Below, in pieces: positions 1 through 11,896 of a DNA stretch of 64,000 nucleotides. The first letter of the stretch is position 1, and each line of letters starts with the position of its first letter. The DNA lies in assembly GCF_947648125.1 (NCBI RefSeq), contig NZ_CANSMR010000004.1, forward strand, positions 1 through 64,000. Direction: 5' to 3'. The stretch is from an uncultured Bradyrhizobium sp. Lineage in GTDB: Bacteria > Pseudomonadota > Alphaproteobacteria > Rhizobiales > Xanthobacteraceae. The notes below the pieces were generated by a model. It was not told the origin of the DNA. It searched no databases and worked only from the letters and a program-made list of their open reading frames with translations. The translations under genes and the position numbers were made by a program.

Positions 1-283
1 GGCCGCCCTCGAGAACTTCGGCAGCAATGTTGCCGCATCGGAGCCAGGCGGCGGTGCCTTCGCTGAGCTTCTGCCCCTTCTGGCAGACCACGACCACGGA
101 CTGACCGGTCAGGCGGTGAGCCCAGTCCTGAACGTCGAGATGGGAGTGCCTGATGGCGCCCGGGATCAAGCGCGGATCGGCGGCGAAATCCTCATCGAGG
201 CGGACGTCGACGAGCGTCGGCGCTTTGGCGGTGCCGATGAGACGAGACAGTTTTTCGGATGAGATCGATGTGTATGACGACAT
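1..283 (-). CDS. Rhodanese-domain protein (ChrB/sulfurtransferase-like), partial
   Basis: The gene starts at 283 on the minus strand and runs off the left edge, so only the first 94 residues are visible. They read as a rhodanese-like fold: an early VDVR motif, a GAIRHSHLD stretch, then VVVCQKGQKLSEGTA, in which the Cys of the CQKG loop matches the rhodanese active-site cysteine. In related alphaproteobacteria this N-terminal domain is often fused to a ChrB-type chromate-resistance domain. The missing C-terminus decides between a plain sulfurtransferase and that fusion. Confidence in the rhodanese domain is good; the exact product is not settled. Confidence 0.75.
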   Translation of the reverse strand, partial: MSSYTSISSEKLSRLIGTAKAPTLVDVRLDEDFAADPRLIPGAIRHSHLDVQDWAHRLTGQSVVVVCQKGQKLSEGTAAWLRCGNIAAEVLEGG

Positions 284-509
284 GGTGCGTCCTTGGTGAA
301 CAGGACGCGATTCTTGGGCATGTCGCCTCGCGGGGAGATCGCACATCCCCGTGCTCTGGAATTAAGACCTTGTGTTGATCGATGTCAACGGGCGTGCGCT
401 GCGGTCACAAGCGAAACGTCCAGGTCACTGTCACTAACAGTTCACCTGCGCGGTTTGGAACAATGTTCCGACCGCGACGCAAGACTCAGACGGTCGGGAT
501 CGCTGCGAT
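284..509. other. Intergenic region with a 13-bp palindrome
   Basis: No credible gene was found between the rhodanese start and the end of the small secreted protein. The region holds a perfect 13-bp palindrome, GGAACAATGTTCC at 457-469. It could be an operator, but it fits no motif I can name with confidence. Confidence 0.4.
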
Positions 510-866
510 CTAGAAGCCGCAATCCCTGAATTGTTTTGCGCCGAGGTGAAATCGCGAGCCTTGCTCAACGAAGTCGACGTCCAGGCACTGGTTGCCCCGA
601 CGAAATGCGCCGATGCCGTTGCAGCGGAGATATTCGAGGTTTATCCGCCAGCGCTTCTCACGCGGCGAATAGGTCGCGAAGTCGTGTTGCGCGCTGGCGG
701 GTCCTCTGCAAATCTCTGCGATGTATTGCCGGACTTCGGACGGCAAATTGTCGATGTGATCGGAATTCCAGGGGCCATCATTGTGCCCGATGCTGCTCTT
801 GGACATGGCCGGCAGCACGCTCGAAAGCAGGAACGGGAGAGCCAACATCAGGATGTGGACTTTCAC
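510..866 (-). CDS. Small secreted hypothetical protein
   Basis: A 118-residue protein read from a GTG at 866, preceded by a strong Shine-Dalgarno AAGGAGG six bases upstream, which decides the start. The N-terminus (KVHILMLALPFLLSSVLPA) is a clear signal peptide, so the mature protein is probably periplasmic or secreted. The rest is hydrophilic, with a WRINLEYLRCNGIG segment and four cysteines that could form disulfides. I recognise no domain. It is transcribed divergently from rcnR, about 150 bases away. The longer frame upstream of the GTG overlaps rcnR in antisense and is not credible. Confidence 0.7.
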   Translation of the reverse strand: MKVHILMLALPFLLSSVLPAMSKSSIGHNDGPWNSDHIDNLPSEVRQYIAEICRGPASAQHDFATYSPREKRWRINLEYLRCNGIGAFRRGNQCLDVDFVEQGSRFHLGAKQFRDCGF

Positions 867-1008
867 GCGGCGCCTCCTTGCTTGCCTCGTTAGCCTTGTT
901 GTTGGTTTGACCTGATTCAATGCCGTTCGCGCCGCAATGTAAAGCGCGGGCAACGCCACCAGCGTGGGTGCGGCTACGCCCGCGCCCCCCAGCCATGCCT
1001 CAAGCCGG

Positions 1009-1037
1009 TTGACTAATATAGGGTACCCCCCTATATT
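1009..1037 (+). promoter_or_regulatory. rcnR promoter with embedded G-tract palindromic operator
   Basis: TTGACT (1009-1014) and TATATT (1032-1037) are separated by exactly 17 bases and look like a strong sigma-70 promoter. The spacer and -10 are filled by a perfect 9-bp inverted repeat, AATATAGGG (1015-1023) and CCCTATATT (1029-1037), whose centre carries a run of C on the top strand (G-tract on the other). RcnR-family repressors are known to bind G-tract sites flanked by inverted repeats. RcnR binding here would block RNA polymerase directly. Transcription is predicted to begin about seven bases after the -10, at the ATG at 1044. Confidence 0.75.
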
Positions 1038-1043
1038 ATGGGT

Positions 1044-1322
1044 ATGTCGCACACGATCAAGCACAAGTCCAAGCTCGTTGGCCGGGTTCGCCGCATCAAG
1101 GGTCAGCTGGAGGCCGTTGAGCGGGCACTGGAGTCCGAGCTCGGCTGTGCCGACGTGCTGATGCTGGTGGCCTCGGTTCGCGGCGCCATCAATGGCCTCA
1201 CCGCGGAACTGCTCGAGGATCACATCCGCCATCACGTGGTGGATCCTGCCCGGGAAAAGGATCCCGAGAGAGCGCAGGGCGCCGCCGACCTGATCGACGT
1301 TGTTCGTACCTATTTGAAGTGA
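1044..1322 (+). CDS. rcnR: Ni/Co-responsive repressor RcnR (CsoR/DUF156 family)
   Basis: A 92-residue all-helical CsoR/RcnR-family repressor that should repress the downstream efflux gene until nickel or cobalt binds. Counting from the ATG at 1044, the residues known to bind metal in E. coli RcnR fall at identical positions: His3, Cys35, His60 and His64. This both identifies it as RcnR rather than the copper sensor CsoR and supports 1044 over the ATG at 1038. No Shine-Dalgarno precedes either ATG, because the operator/-10 abuts them, so a leaderless mRNA is likely. The stop overlaps a GTG at the head of rcnA, suggesting translational coupling. Confidence 0.9.
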   Translation: MSHTIKHKSKLVGRVRRIKGQLEAVERALESELGCADVLMLVASVRGAINGLTAELLEDHIRHHVVDPAREKDPERAQGAADLIDVVRTYLK

Positions 1323-1327
1323 AGCAC

Positions 1328-2401
1328 ATGACCGATCTGTCCCAGCTGCTCCAGCAGAGCAGCGCGCATGCATGGCTGTTCATCCCCAGTGCGATCCTGC
1401 TCGGCGCTCTGCATGGTCTCGAGCCTGGCCACTCCAAGACGATGATGGCGGCCTTCATCGTCGCGATCCGCGGTACGGTGCTGCAGGCGGTGCTGCTCGG
1501 CCTGTCGGCGACGATCTCGCACACGGCCATCGTCTGGATCATCGCGTTGGCGGGACTGCATTTCGGCCAGCAATGGTCCGGCGAACGCAGCGAAGCCTGG
1601 CTGCAACTGGTATCGGCGGCGATCATCATCACGATCGCGGCCTGGATGGCCTGGCGCACCTGGCGCGAGCAGAACTCCGAGCACGACCATGACCATGACC
1701 ACCATCATCACGACGAAACTCGACAATTGACCCTGGCCGGGCAATCGCTGTCGCTCGAAGTCTTCGAGGATGGTGTGCCGCCGCGCTGGCGGTTGCGCAG
1801 CGAGGCCGGGGCGCTTCCGGCAGCCGGCGAGGTCGATGTCGTGACGATCCGCGCTGACGGCAGCGAGCAGCAGTTCCGCTTCGCCGCGCGGGACGGCTAT
1901 CTGGAAAGCATCGATGAAATTCCGGAACCGCATGCCTTCAAGGCCCGCGTGTCGGTGCGCGCGGACATTGTGGAAGTCCTGTTCGAGGAGCATGACCATG
2001 CGCATATGGACCTCGGCGACGCGGATGATGCGCATGCCCGCGCGCACGCTGCCGACATCCGCAAGCGCTTTGCCGGGCGGACCGTCACGACGTGGCAGAT
2101 CATTCTGTTCGGCCTGACCGGCGGCCTCATTCCGTGTCCGGCGGCGATCACCGTGCTGCTGCTCTGCCTTCAGCTCAAGCAATTCAGCCTCGGCTTCGTG
2201 CTGGTGCTCTGCTTCGGCATAGGGCTTGCGATCACCATGGTCTCGGTCGGTGTCGCGGCGGCGCTCAGTCTCCGTCATGTCGAGCGTCATTGGGGTGGCT
2301 TCAGCCGCTTCGCCCAACGCGCGCCCTACGTGTCGGCCGCACTGATCGTGCTGGTCGGCCTCTACACGGGCTGGCTTGGGTTGCACGGGATCACGGCCTG
2401 A
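1328..2401 (+). CDS. rcnA: Nickel/cobalt efflux protein RcnA, with enlarged loop domain
   Basis: An inner-membrane Ni2+/Co2+ exporter of 357 residues. The N-terminus (MTDLSQLLQQ, then LLGALHGLEPGHSKTMM) matches the start and first membrane signature of RcnA, favouring ATG 1328 over the GTG at 1319 that overlaps the rcnR stop. About six membrane segments are visible, three before and three after a long hydrophilic region. That region contains two His-rich clusters (about residues 118-128, [10 protein letters not shown], and about 218-242, EEHDHAHMD) separated by about 90 residues that look like a small beta-rich domain. The second half carries GLIPCPAAITVLL. E. coli RcnA is about 80 residues shorter. 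It forms an operon with its repressor rcnR. Confidence 0.9.
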   Translation: MTDLSQLLQQSSAHAWLFIPSAILLGALHGLEPGHSKTMMAAFIVAIRGTVLQAVLLGLSATISHTAIVWIIALAGLHFGQQWSGERSEAWLQLVSAAIIITIAAWMAWRTWREQNSEHDHDHDHHHHDETRQLTLAGQSLSLEVFEDGVPPRWRLRSEAGALPAAGEVDVVTIRADGSEQQFRFAARDGYLESIDEIPEPHAFKARVSVRADIVEVLFEEHDHAHMDLGDADDAHARAHAADIRKRFAGRTVTTWQIILFGLTGGLIPCPAAITVLLLCLQLKQFSLGFVLVLCFGIGLAITMVSVGVAAALSLRHVERHWGGFSRFAQRAPYVSAALIVLVGLYTGWLGLHGITA

Positions 2402-2521
2402 TCCCACGTCCATCTTGAAAGCTGCGCGAAGTCGTCTAGACTTGTCCCTACGGGGGCAAGGCAGACTCCCCGTGAGACTTCGGTCCAAGCTCTGCGCGAC
2501 ACTCACGTCGTGGAGCTTGTT

Positions 2522-3613
2522 ATGGACACAGATCAGCACATTTCCCGTCGTTCCAGAATCGCCATCCTGTGGCGTGGCGATGCCGCGTCGCGGCAGGAGG
2601 CGACGGCGCAGAACAGCCGTTTCGTTCGCGTCTTCGAAGCGCTTGCCGCTTCCGGCATCGACGCTTTTCCCGTCGTCTATGACGAGGCCGTCGCCGATCT
2701 CGTCCGCGACCAATTGCTGACCATGGACGGCGTTCTCGTCTGGGTCGATCCGATCCATCAGGGCAAGACTCGCGCGACGCTCGATCCGCTGTTACGCGAG
2801 GTTGCGGCAAAAGGCCCAATGAAACGTTCATGGGTCAGCGCACATCCCGAAATCATCCTCAAGATGGGCGTCAAGGACGTGCTCTATCGGACACGTCATC
2901 TGGGCTGGGGCGCCGACACGCATCGATACGCCACCGCGGACGCCTTCCGCGCCGAATTCCCGCCGCGCCTTCGCGCGGCCGGGCCGCGCGTGCTCAAGCA
3001 GAACCGCGGCAATGGCGGGCAGGGGGTCTGGAAGGTGGAGGCTCTGCCGAATGCGGACGCCACTGTCCGCGTGCTCCACGCGCTGCGCGGCAGCCAGCCC
3101 GAGGAGATGCCGCTGGAGGCTTTCATGGCGCGCTGCGAGCCGTATTTCGGTTGGGGCGGCTGCATCATCGATCAGGCGTTCCAGCCGCGGCTGCCCGAGG
3201 GCATGATCCGTTGCTATGTGAGCGGAACGAAGGTCGCAGGCTTCGGACACCAGCTGATCAAGGCCTTGATCCCGCCGCCGCCGGAAGGCCCGGATTCACC
3301 GCAAGCTCAACCCGGACCGCGCATCATGCACGGTCCCGACGCCGCACAATTCCAGACGCTGCGGCGGCTGATGGAGGACGAATGGATTCCGCAGTTGATG
3401 GCGACGCTGGCGATCGATGAAGCGTCGTTGCCGGTGATCTGGGATGCCGACTTCCTCTATGGTCCGCGTGATGCCGATGGTGCGGACACCTATGTGCTCT
3501 GCGAGATCAACGCGAGCTCGTGCTTCGCGATCCCCGACGAGGCGCCGGCGGCGATCGCAAGGACGGTCAGCGATCGCATTGGCCGGAACATGGAGAGCGA
3601 CGCTGGACGATAG
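2522..3613 (+). CDS. Cj0069-family, ATP-grasp-like protein
   Basis: A 363-residue soluble protein resembling the Cj0069 family of unknown function. Sequence features suggest an ATP-grasp-like fold: a glycine-rich KQNRGNGGQGVWKV segment in the middle, and near the C-terminus a DADFLYG followed by CEINASSCF, the usual Asp/Glu-x-Asn magnesium site. The ATG at 2522 has GGAG six bases upstream, so I prefer it to the GTG at 2510. A small hairpin (ACGGGG/CCCCGT) lies in the leader. The substrate is unknown and the neighbours do not help. Family assignment is moderate; chemistry is inference. Confidence 0.7.
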   Translation: MDTDQHISRRSRIAILWRGDAASRQEATAQNSRFVRVFEALAASGIDAFPVVYDEAVADLVRDQLLTMDGVLVWVDPIHQGKTRATLDPLLREVAAKGPMKRSWVSAHPEIILKMGVKDVLYRTRHLGWGADTHRYATADAFRAEFPPRLRAAGPRVLKQNRGNGGQGVWKVEALPNADATVRVLHALRGSQPEEMPLEAFMARCEPYFGWGGCIIDQAFQPRLPEGMIRCYVSGTKVAGFGHQLIKALIPPPPEGPDSPQAQPGPRIMHGPDAAQFQTLRRLMEDEWIPQLMATLAIDEASLPVIWDADFLYGPRDADGADTYVLCEINASSCFAIPDEAPAAIARTVSDRIGRNMESDAGR

Positions 3614-3773
3614 CGCAAATATCGCGCAACTCTATCCATCGTCATTGCGGGGCGACGCCTGGAGGGCGCTGTGGCATCGCGACTCAAGCACTGGCACCTC
3701 TGGAATGCTGGATCACCCGCGTGCGCGTGATGACACCGCGTGGTGTGGCAACTTGAATCGCGATCCATCCTCA

Positions 3774-3900
3774 TCGTCGTCCTGGCGAAAGCCAGGACCC
3801 ATTACCCCAAATGGAAATTGCTGTGCGACGCTGGGGTCACGATCTCGTTCACAATCAAATTCGGTGGCTATGGGTCCTGGCTTTCGCCAGGATGACGATA
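3774..3900. repeat. Dispersed palindromic repeat, family A (copy 1)
   Basis: An inverted-repeat unit of about 127 bases. The left end reads CGTCGTCCTGGCGAAAGCC and is mirrored at the right end by GGCTTTCGCCAGGATGACG. The centre contains a GACGCTGGGGTC-like segment and CGGTGGCTATGGGTCC. A second copy with the same architecture is at 53013-53139 between ureF and ureG. Such units are common in Bradyrhizobium intergenic DNA. The rest of the 3614-3910 gap shows no gene. Confidence 0.8.
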
Positions 3901-3910
3901 CGGAGATTCC

Positions 3911-4576
3911 TTACGTTGCATTCGCCCGCGTCCCCTCCGGCGTATCCGGCTGCGCGGAGGGATGCGCGTTGGCGAACGCCGGCAGCGCCATCGCGGTGTC
4001 GTGGATGCGCTTCACGGTTGGCCAGGGCGACAGGCTGATCTGCTGGTTGATCGCCGCCGTGACATGGCCGACCAGGCAGATGTCGGCGAGGGTCGGCGCA
4101 TCGCCGTGACAGAACTGGCCGGTTGCCTTGTGGCCGGCGAGGAGGCCCTCGAGCGCCGCCAGCGTCTCGACCGTCCAGTGCCGCCGCCAGGCGTTCTGCT
4201 GGCTGTCGCGCAGATCGAGCTCGCGGTCGAGATAGCGGCGCACCCGCGGCGTCAGCAGCGGATGGCCCTCGCAGGCGACGATCAGTGCAAGCCCCCGCAC
4301 CCGGGCGCGGCCGAGCGCATCGGACGGTAGCAGCGGCGGGGTCGGGTAGGTCTCGTCGAGATAGTCGATGATCGCGAGCGACTGGAACAGCACCGTGCCG
4401 TCGTCGGTCACCAGCGCCGGCAGCGCCATCTGCGGATTGATCTTGCGATAGGCATCGGCGCGATGCGCGTCCGCGTCGATGTCGACGAACACGACCTCGG
4501 CCGGCACGCCCTTCAGATTGAGCGCGATCCGCACCCGAAAGCTCGCCAGCGATCGCCAGAAGGAGAAGAATTGCAT
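3911..4576 (-). CDS. maiA: Zeta-class glutathione transferase, probable maleylacetoacetate isomerase
   Basis: A 221-residue glutathione S-transferase. The N-terminus carries a SLASFRVRIALNLKG segment, close to the serine-containing glutathione-binding signature of zeta-class enzymes (maleylacetoacetate isomerase, tyrosine catabolism). A PALV...QSLAIIDYLDETYP stretch forms the second half of the thioredoxin-like domain, followed by a helical C-terminal domain with the conserved TLADICLV. Start at ATG 4576; no strong ribosome site. It lies downstream of metH in the same direction but is separated by a 142-base repeat, so co-transcription is uncertain. No other tyrosine-degradation gene is nearby, so the substrate is inferred from family alone. 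Confidence 0.75.
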   Translation of the reverse strand: MQFFSFWRSLASFRVRIALNLKGVPAEVVFVDIDADAHRADAYRKINPQMALPALVTDDGTVLFQSLAIIDYLDETYPTPPLLPSDALGRARVRGLALIVACEGHPLLTPRVRRYLDRELDLRDSQQNAWRRHWTVETLAALEGLLAGHKATGQFCHGDAPTLADICLVGHVTAAINQQISLSPWPTVKRIHDTAMALPAFANAHPSAQPDTPEGTRANAT

Positions 4577-4596
4577 GGTGTGGCCACTCCGCGAGT

Positions 4597-4738
4597 CTTC
4601 CCCTCTCCCCTTGTGGGAGAGGGTGGACGCGATGCAACGCATCGCGGACGGGTGAGGGGTCTGTCTCCGCGGATGGAGACCCCTCATCCGGCGTGGACTG
4701 CGTCCACGCCACCTTCTCCCACAAGGGGAGAAGGGAAG
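4597..4738. repeat. Dispersed palindromic repeat between metH and maiA, family B
   Basis: The termini are inverted copies: CTTCCCCTCTCCCCTTGTGG on the left and its complement CACAAGGGGAGAAGGGAAG on the right, with nested internal inverted repeats (GTGGACGC.../...GCGTCCAC and GGGTCTGTCTCC/GGAGACCC). Almost the whole metH-maiA gap is made of it. The folded RNA could act as a terminator or processing site. Confidence 0.8.
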
Positions 4739-4744
4739 AAAGGC

Positions 4745-8599
<3,855 letters not shown>

Positions 8600-8614
8600 C
8601 GATCGCTTTCTGGG

Positions 8615-9529
8615 TCAGGCAGCTTTTTGGGCACCGGTCGGCCGGATGCCGAGCAGGTGGCTGATCGCGAACACGAGGTCCGCGCGGTTCATGGTGTAGA
8701 AGTGGAAGGTGTCGACGCCGTGCTTGAACAGCTTCTGCACCTGGCCGGCGGCGACGGTGGCGGCGACCAGCTTGCGGGTCTCGGCGTCATTGTCGAGGCC
8801 CTCGAATTTCTCGGCGAGCCAGTCCGGCACGCTGGTGCCGGCGCGCGTCACGAAATTGCGGGCCTGCTTGAAATTGTGCATCGGCATGATGCCAGGCACG
8901 ATCGGAATCTCGATGCCGCGTGCGCGCACCCGGTCGACGTAGCGATGATAGAGGTCGTTGTCGAAGAATACCTGGGTGATCGCGCGCGTCGCGCCGGCAT
9001 CGACCTTGGCCTTCAGGGTGTCGATGTCGGTATCGAAATCCTTGGCTTCCGGATGCTTCTCAGGATAGGCGGACACCGAGATCTCGATGTCGGCGTGGCG
9101 CTTCTTGATGCCGGCGACGAGCTCGGCCGAGCTCTGGTAGCCGTCGGGATGGGTGAAGTAGGGCGTGCCGATGCCGCCGGGCGGATCGCCGCGCAGCGCC
9201 ACGATGTGGCGGACACCGACCTCATGATAGCGGTCGACGATCTCGTCGATCTCGCTGCGCGAGGCGCTGACGCAGGTCAGATGCGCGGCCGGCAGCAGAT
9301 CGGTCTCGCGAAGGATGCGACTGATGGTGGAATGGGTGCGCTCGCGGGTCGAGCCGCCGGCGCCGTAGGTGACCGAGACGAAGTTCGGCGTCAGGGGCGC
9401 CAGGCGCTTGATGGTCTCCCAGAGATTGCGCTCCATCTCCTCCGTCTTCGGCGGGAAGAACTCGAAGGAGATTTTCGGCGCTTTCGGCGCGCGCTGCCCG
9501 TTCGGCAGGGAGGAAATGGTCTCGGTCAT
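8615..9529 (-). CDS. metF: 5,10-methylenetetrahydrofolate reductase MetF
   Basis: A 304-residue FAD-dependent TIM-barrel reductase that converts 5,10-methylene-THF to 5-methyl-THF, the substrate of MetH. Visible signatures: SFEFFPPKT with the catalytic Glu near the N-terminus, VSVTYGAGGS, HIVALRGDPP (folate/FAD contacts), ITQVFFDN and PIVPGIMP. The ATG at 9529 gives the family length; an in-frame TTG further upstream would add 23 residues without family support. First gene of the metF-metH operon. A palindrome at 9720-9734 in the AT-rich upstream region may be its operator. Confidence 0.95.
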   Translation of the reverse strand: MTETISSLPNGQRAPKAPKISFEFFPPKTEEMERNLWETIKRLAPLTPNFVSVTYGAGGSTRERTHSTISRILRETDLLPAAHLTCVSASRSEIDEIVDRYHEVGVRHIVALRGDPPGGIGTPYFTHPDGYQSSAELVAGIKKRHADIEISVSAYPEKHPEAKDFDTDIDTLKAKVDAGATRAITQVFFDNDLYHRYVDRVRARGIEIPIVPGIMPMHNFKQARNFVTRAGTSVPDWLAEKFEGLDNDAETRKLVAATVAAGQVQKLFKHGVDTFHFYTMNRADLVFAISHLLGIRPTGAQKAA

Positions 9530-9922
9530 GATACGCAAGGGCTCCGCAACTGGAGGGCAGATGTCCGGCCTGGATATGGTGACCCTAAGATAGGCCAAAC
9601 CGGTGGGCCGAAACAGCCCATCGGATGTGGGAAATTGCCCATTGAAGACGTAGATTTGGTCAAAATGAGCGATCGAGAACGCGGGGTGGGCTGTGACGAC
9701 GGTTGACGAGTTTTAGGGTTATATCCTTGATATATAATAATAAAAATAGATATTTACGGCGCTGATTAGACGTCGGGATCAGCCGTGGGCAAGCCGGAAT
9801 GTCAATGAATCTTCGTATTTCGTCCCAAGAGCCGCAATGACCGGCGCCGACTTTCCGGTGCGGGACTGCTCTGCGCGGCCGGTGTCTTTGTCTCCTCGCG
9901 GTGCCACATTAGGTTGTCGGCC
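9530..9922. other. Divergent intergenic region metF / LLM oxidoreductase
   Basis: No gene seen. From about 9710 to 9760 the DNA is strikingly AT-rich for this genome (runs such as TATATAATAATAAAAATAG), which suits a promoter. It contains the palindrome listed separately. I looked for a SAM-II or SAH riboswitch in the metF leader and found no match. Confidence 0.5.
9720..9734. promoter_or_regulatory. Palindromic candidate operator upstream of metF
   Basis: TATATC-CTT-GATATA is a perfect 6-bp inverted repeat with a 3-base spacer inside the AT-rich island, about 190 bases upstream of the metF start. ArsR-family regulators of methionine-cycle genes (SahR type) are known in Proteobacteria and bind AT-rich palindromes. 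That this is such a site is inference; no regulator gene lies in the window. Confidence 0.4.
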
Positions 9923-10945
9923 ATGATCCCGCTCTCCGTCCTCGACCTGTCCGTCGTCACGTCTGGCACCAGGCCCGCCGCTGCGCTCCGTAACAGCATC
10001 GATCTGGCGCGCCATGTCGATGGTCTCGGCTACGTCAGATACTGGCTCGCCGAACACCACAACCTCGCCTCGGTCGCGAGCCCGGCGCCCGATTTGATGA
10101 TCGGGCAGATTGCGGCGGTGACGCAGCATATCCGGGTCGGCTCCGGCGGCGTGATGCTGCCCAACCACGCACCGCTCGTGGTCGCCGAGCGCTTCAAGAT
10201 GCTTGAGGCGCTGTTTCCCGGCCGCATCGATCTTGGCCTCGGTCGTGCGCCCGGCACCGATGGCGCCACGGCCTACGCGCTACGCAGCCGGCTCGATCGC
10301 CGTGAGGGCGACGACTTCCTCGAGCGGTTGCACGAGTTGACGCTTTGGGAGACGCGCGATTTCCCGGCCGGCCATCCCTACAACAATGTGGTGGCGATGC
10401 CGGATGATTCGCCGCTGCCGCCGATCTGGCTGCTCGGCTCGAGCGACTATTCGGCCGAACTCGCCGCCCAGGTCGGGATGGGGTTTGCGTTCGCGCATCA
10501 TTTTGCCACTCACGACGCAATTGCGGCGATGACGAATTATCGCGCGCATTTCAAGCCGTCGGGCTGGCGTACGACGCCGCAGTCGATCCTGGCGGTCGCC
10601 GTGGTCACGGCCGAGACCGACGCGGAAGCCGAGCGGCTTGCGATGTCGATGGACCTCAACCGGCTGCGCCGCGATCGCGGCCAGTATCTGCCGCTGCCGA
10701 GCGTCGAGGAGGCCGAGGCCTATCCCTACATCGACGCCGAGCGCGCCTCGATCGCGCGCAACCGCGCGCGGTTCTTCGTCGGCAGCCCCGCAACCGTGAT
10801 GACGAAGCTGGAGTCGCTGATCGCGGCGTGCCAGGCCGACGAGCTGATGGTGATCACCGCGGTTTATGACCACGAAGCGCGGAAGAAGTCGTACGGCCTG
10901 CTTGCCGAGGCGTTCGGGCTTGCGAAGAAGGAAGTCGCATTATGA
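9923..10945 (+). CDS. LLM-class flavin-dependent oxidoreductase
   Basis: A 340-residue luciferase-like monooxygenase (TIM barrel, reduced FMN or F420 supplied by a partner). Signs of the family: PLSVLDLS at the N-terminus, [27 protein letters not shown], and [12 protein letters not shown]-like text around residue 110. These resemble the MsnO8/YhbW group, whose substrates are mostly unknown. ATG 9923 is preceded by AGG nine bases upstream; a TTG at 9914 is possible. The gene stands alone, divergent from metF and convergent with pheA, with a 42-base palindrome touching its stop codon. Confidence 0.85.
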   Translation: MIPLSVLDLSVVTSGTRPAAALRNSIDLARHVDGLGYVRYWLAEHHNLASVASPAPDLMIGQIAAVTQHIRVGSGGVMLPNHAPLVVAERFKMLEALFPGRIDLGLGRAPGTDGATAYALRSRLDRREGDDFLERLHELTLWETRDFPAGHPYNNVVAMPDDSPLPPIWLLGSSDYSAELAAQVGMGFAFAHHFATHDAIAAMTNYRAHFKPSGWRTTPQSILAVAVVTAETDAEAERLAMSMDLNRLRRDRGQYLPLPSVEEAEAYPYIDAERASIARNRARFFVGSPATVMTKLESLIAACQADELMVITAVYDHEARKKSYGLLAEAFGLAKKEVAL

Positions 10946-10987
10946 TCGTCCCGGCCTAGTGCGCAATTGCGCACTAGGCCGGGACGA
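10946..10987. repeat. Perfect 42-bp palindrome between convergent genes
   Basis: Every base of the left arm (TCGTCCCGGCCTAGTGCGCAA, 21 bases, ending at 10966) is matched by its complement in the right arm, with no spacer. It starts on the base after the LLM gene stop and lies 27 bases from the pheA stop. It could form a strong hairpin in both transcripts and act as a two-way terminator. Its TCGTCCC/GGGACGA ends resemble the ends of repeat family A. Confidence 0.85.
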
Positions 10988-11014
10988 CGTGTGGAAAGAT
11001 TGCGCTCGCCTGAC

Positions 11015-11875
11015 TTAGGCCTGCGTCTCGCTGAAGGTCGCGCGGAACGGGTGGCCGGGATAGACGCCGACGATGCGGAATTCGCGCGAGAAGAATTTCA
11101 ATTCCTCCAGCGCAAAGGCAAGTCCGCGGTCGTCGGGGTGGCCGTCGACATCGGCATAGAATTGCGTGGCAAAGAAATTGCCGTCGACCATGTAGCTTTC
11201 GAGCTTGGTCATATTGACGCCGTTGGTGGCGAAGCCGCCGAGTGCCTTGTAGAGCGCGGCGGGCAGATTGCGCACCCGGAAAACAAAACTGGTGACCAGC
11301 GGCCCCGAGCCCTGCGCGGCCCATTTGGCCTCGCGCGCCAGCACCACGAAGCGGGTGGTGTTGTGGGCCTCGTCCTCGATGTCCTCGGCGAGAATATCGA
11401 GGCCATAGATATCGGCGGCGAGGCGCGAGGCGATCGCCGCCACGCTCTTGTCGCCGCGCTCGGAGATGTCGCGGGCGCTGCCGGCGGTGTCGCCGGCGAC
11501 GATCGGCCGGATGCCGAGCTTGCGGATGATGCGCCGGCACTGGCCCAGCGCGTGGACGTGGCTCTCCACGCTCTTGATGTCGGCGAGCTTGGTGCCCTTC
11601 ACCGCCATCAGCTGGTGGCGGATCGGCAAGAACCATTCGCCAACGATGAACAGGCCCGAGGCGGGCAGCAGATGATGGATGTCGGCGACGCGGCCGGCGA
11701 CCGAATTCTCGATCGGGATCATGCCGAGATCGGCCTCGCCGGAGGAAATCACCGCCAGCGCGTCCTCGAAGGTCGGGCAGGGCATCGGCTCGGCGTCGGG
11801 ATACGCCTCGGCGATCGCGATGTGGGAATTGGCGCCAGGCTCGCCCTGGAACGCGATTTTCAGCTTCTTGGTCAT
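11015..11875 (-). CDS. pheA: Prephenate dehydratase
   Basis: A 286-residue monofunctional prephenate dehydratase (prephenate to phenylpyruvate, phenylalanine biosynthesis). The catalytic domain shows IAFQGEPGANSH at the start, MIPIENSVAGRV and the HNTTRFVV motif whose Thr-Arg are catalytic. A C-terminal ACT domain (about residues 195-275; ALGGFATNGVNMTKLES) is the expected phenylalanine-sensing site. No chorismate mutase domain is fused. It follows kdsB after 21 bases, so the two are probably co-transcribed. Confidence 0.95.
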   Translation of the reverse strand: MTKKLKIAFQGEPGANSHIAIAEAYPDAEPMPCPTFEDALAVISSGEADLGMIPIENSVAGRVADIHHLLPASGLFIVGEWFLPIRHQLMAVKGTKLADIKSVESHVHALGQCRRIIRKLGIRPIVAGDTAGSARDISERGDKSVAAIASRLAADIYGLDILAEDIEDEAHNTTRFVVLAREAKWAAQGSGPLVTSFVFRVRNLPAALYKALGGFATNGVNMTKLESYMVDGNFFATQFYADVDGHPDDRGLAFALEELKFFSREFRIVGVYPGHPFRATFSETQA

Positions 11876-11896
11876 GGCGGGCCTTTTAGCACCCGG

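Noticed and set aside
9530-9922. SAM-II or SAH riboswitch in the metF leader
   Set aside because: I compared both strands with the conserved cores I remember and found no match; the palindrome and AT-rich DNA suit a protein operator better.
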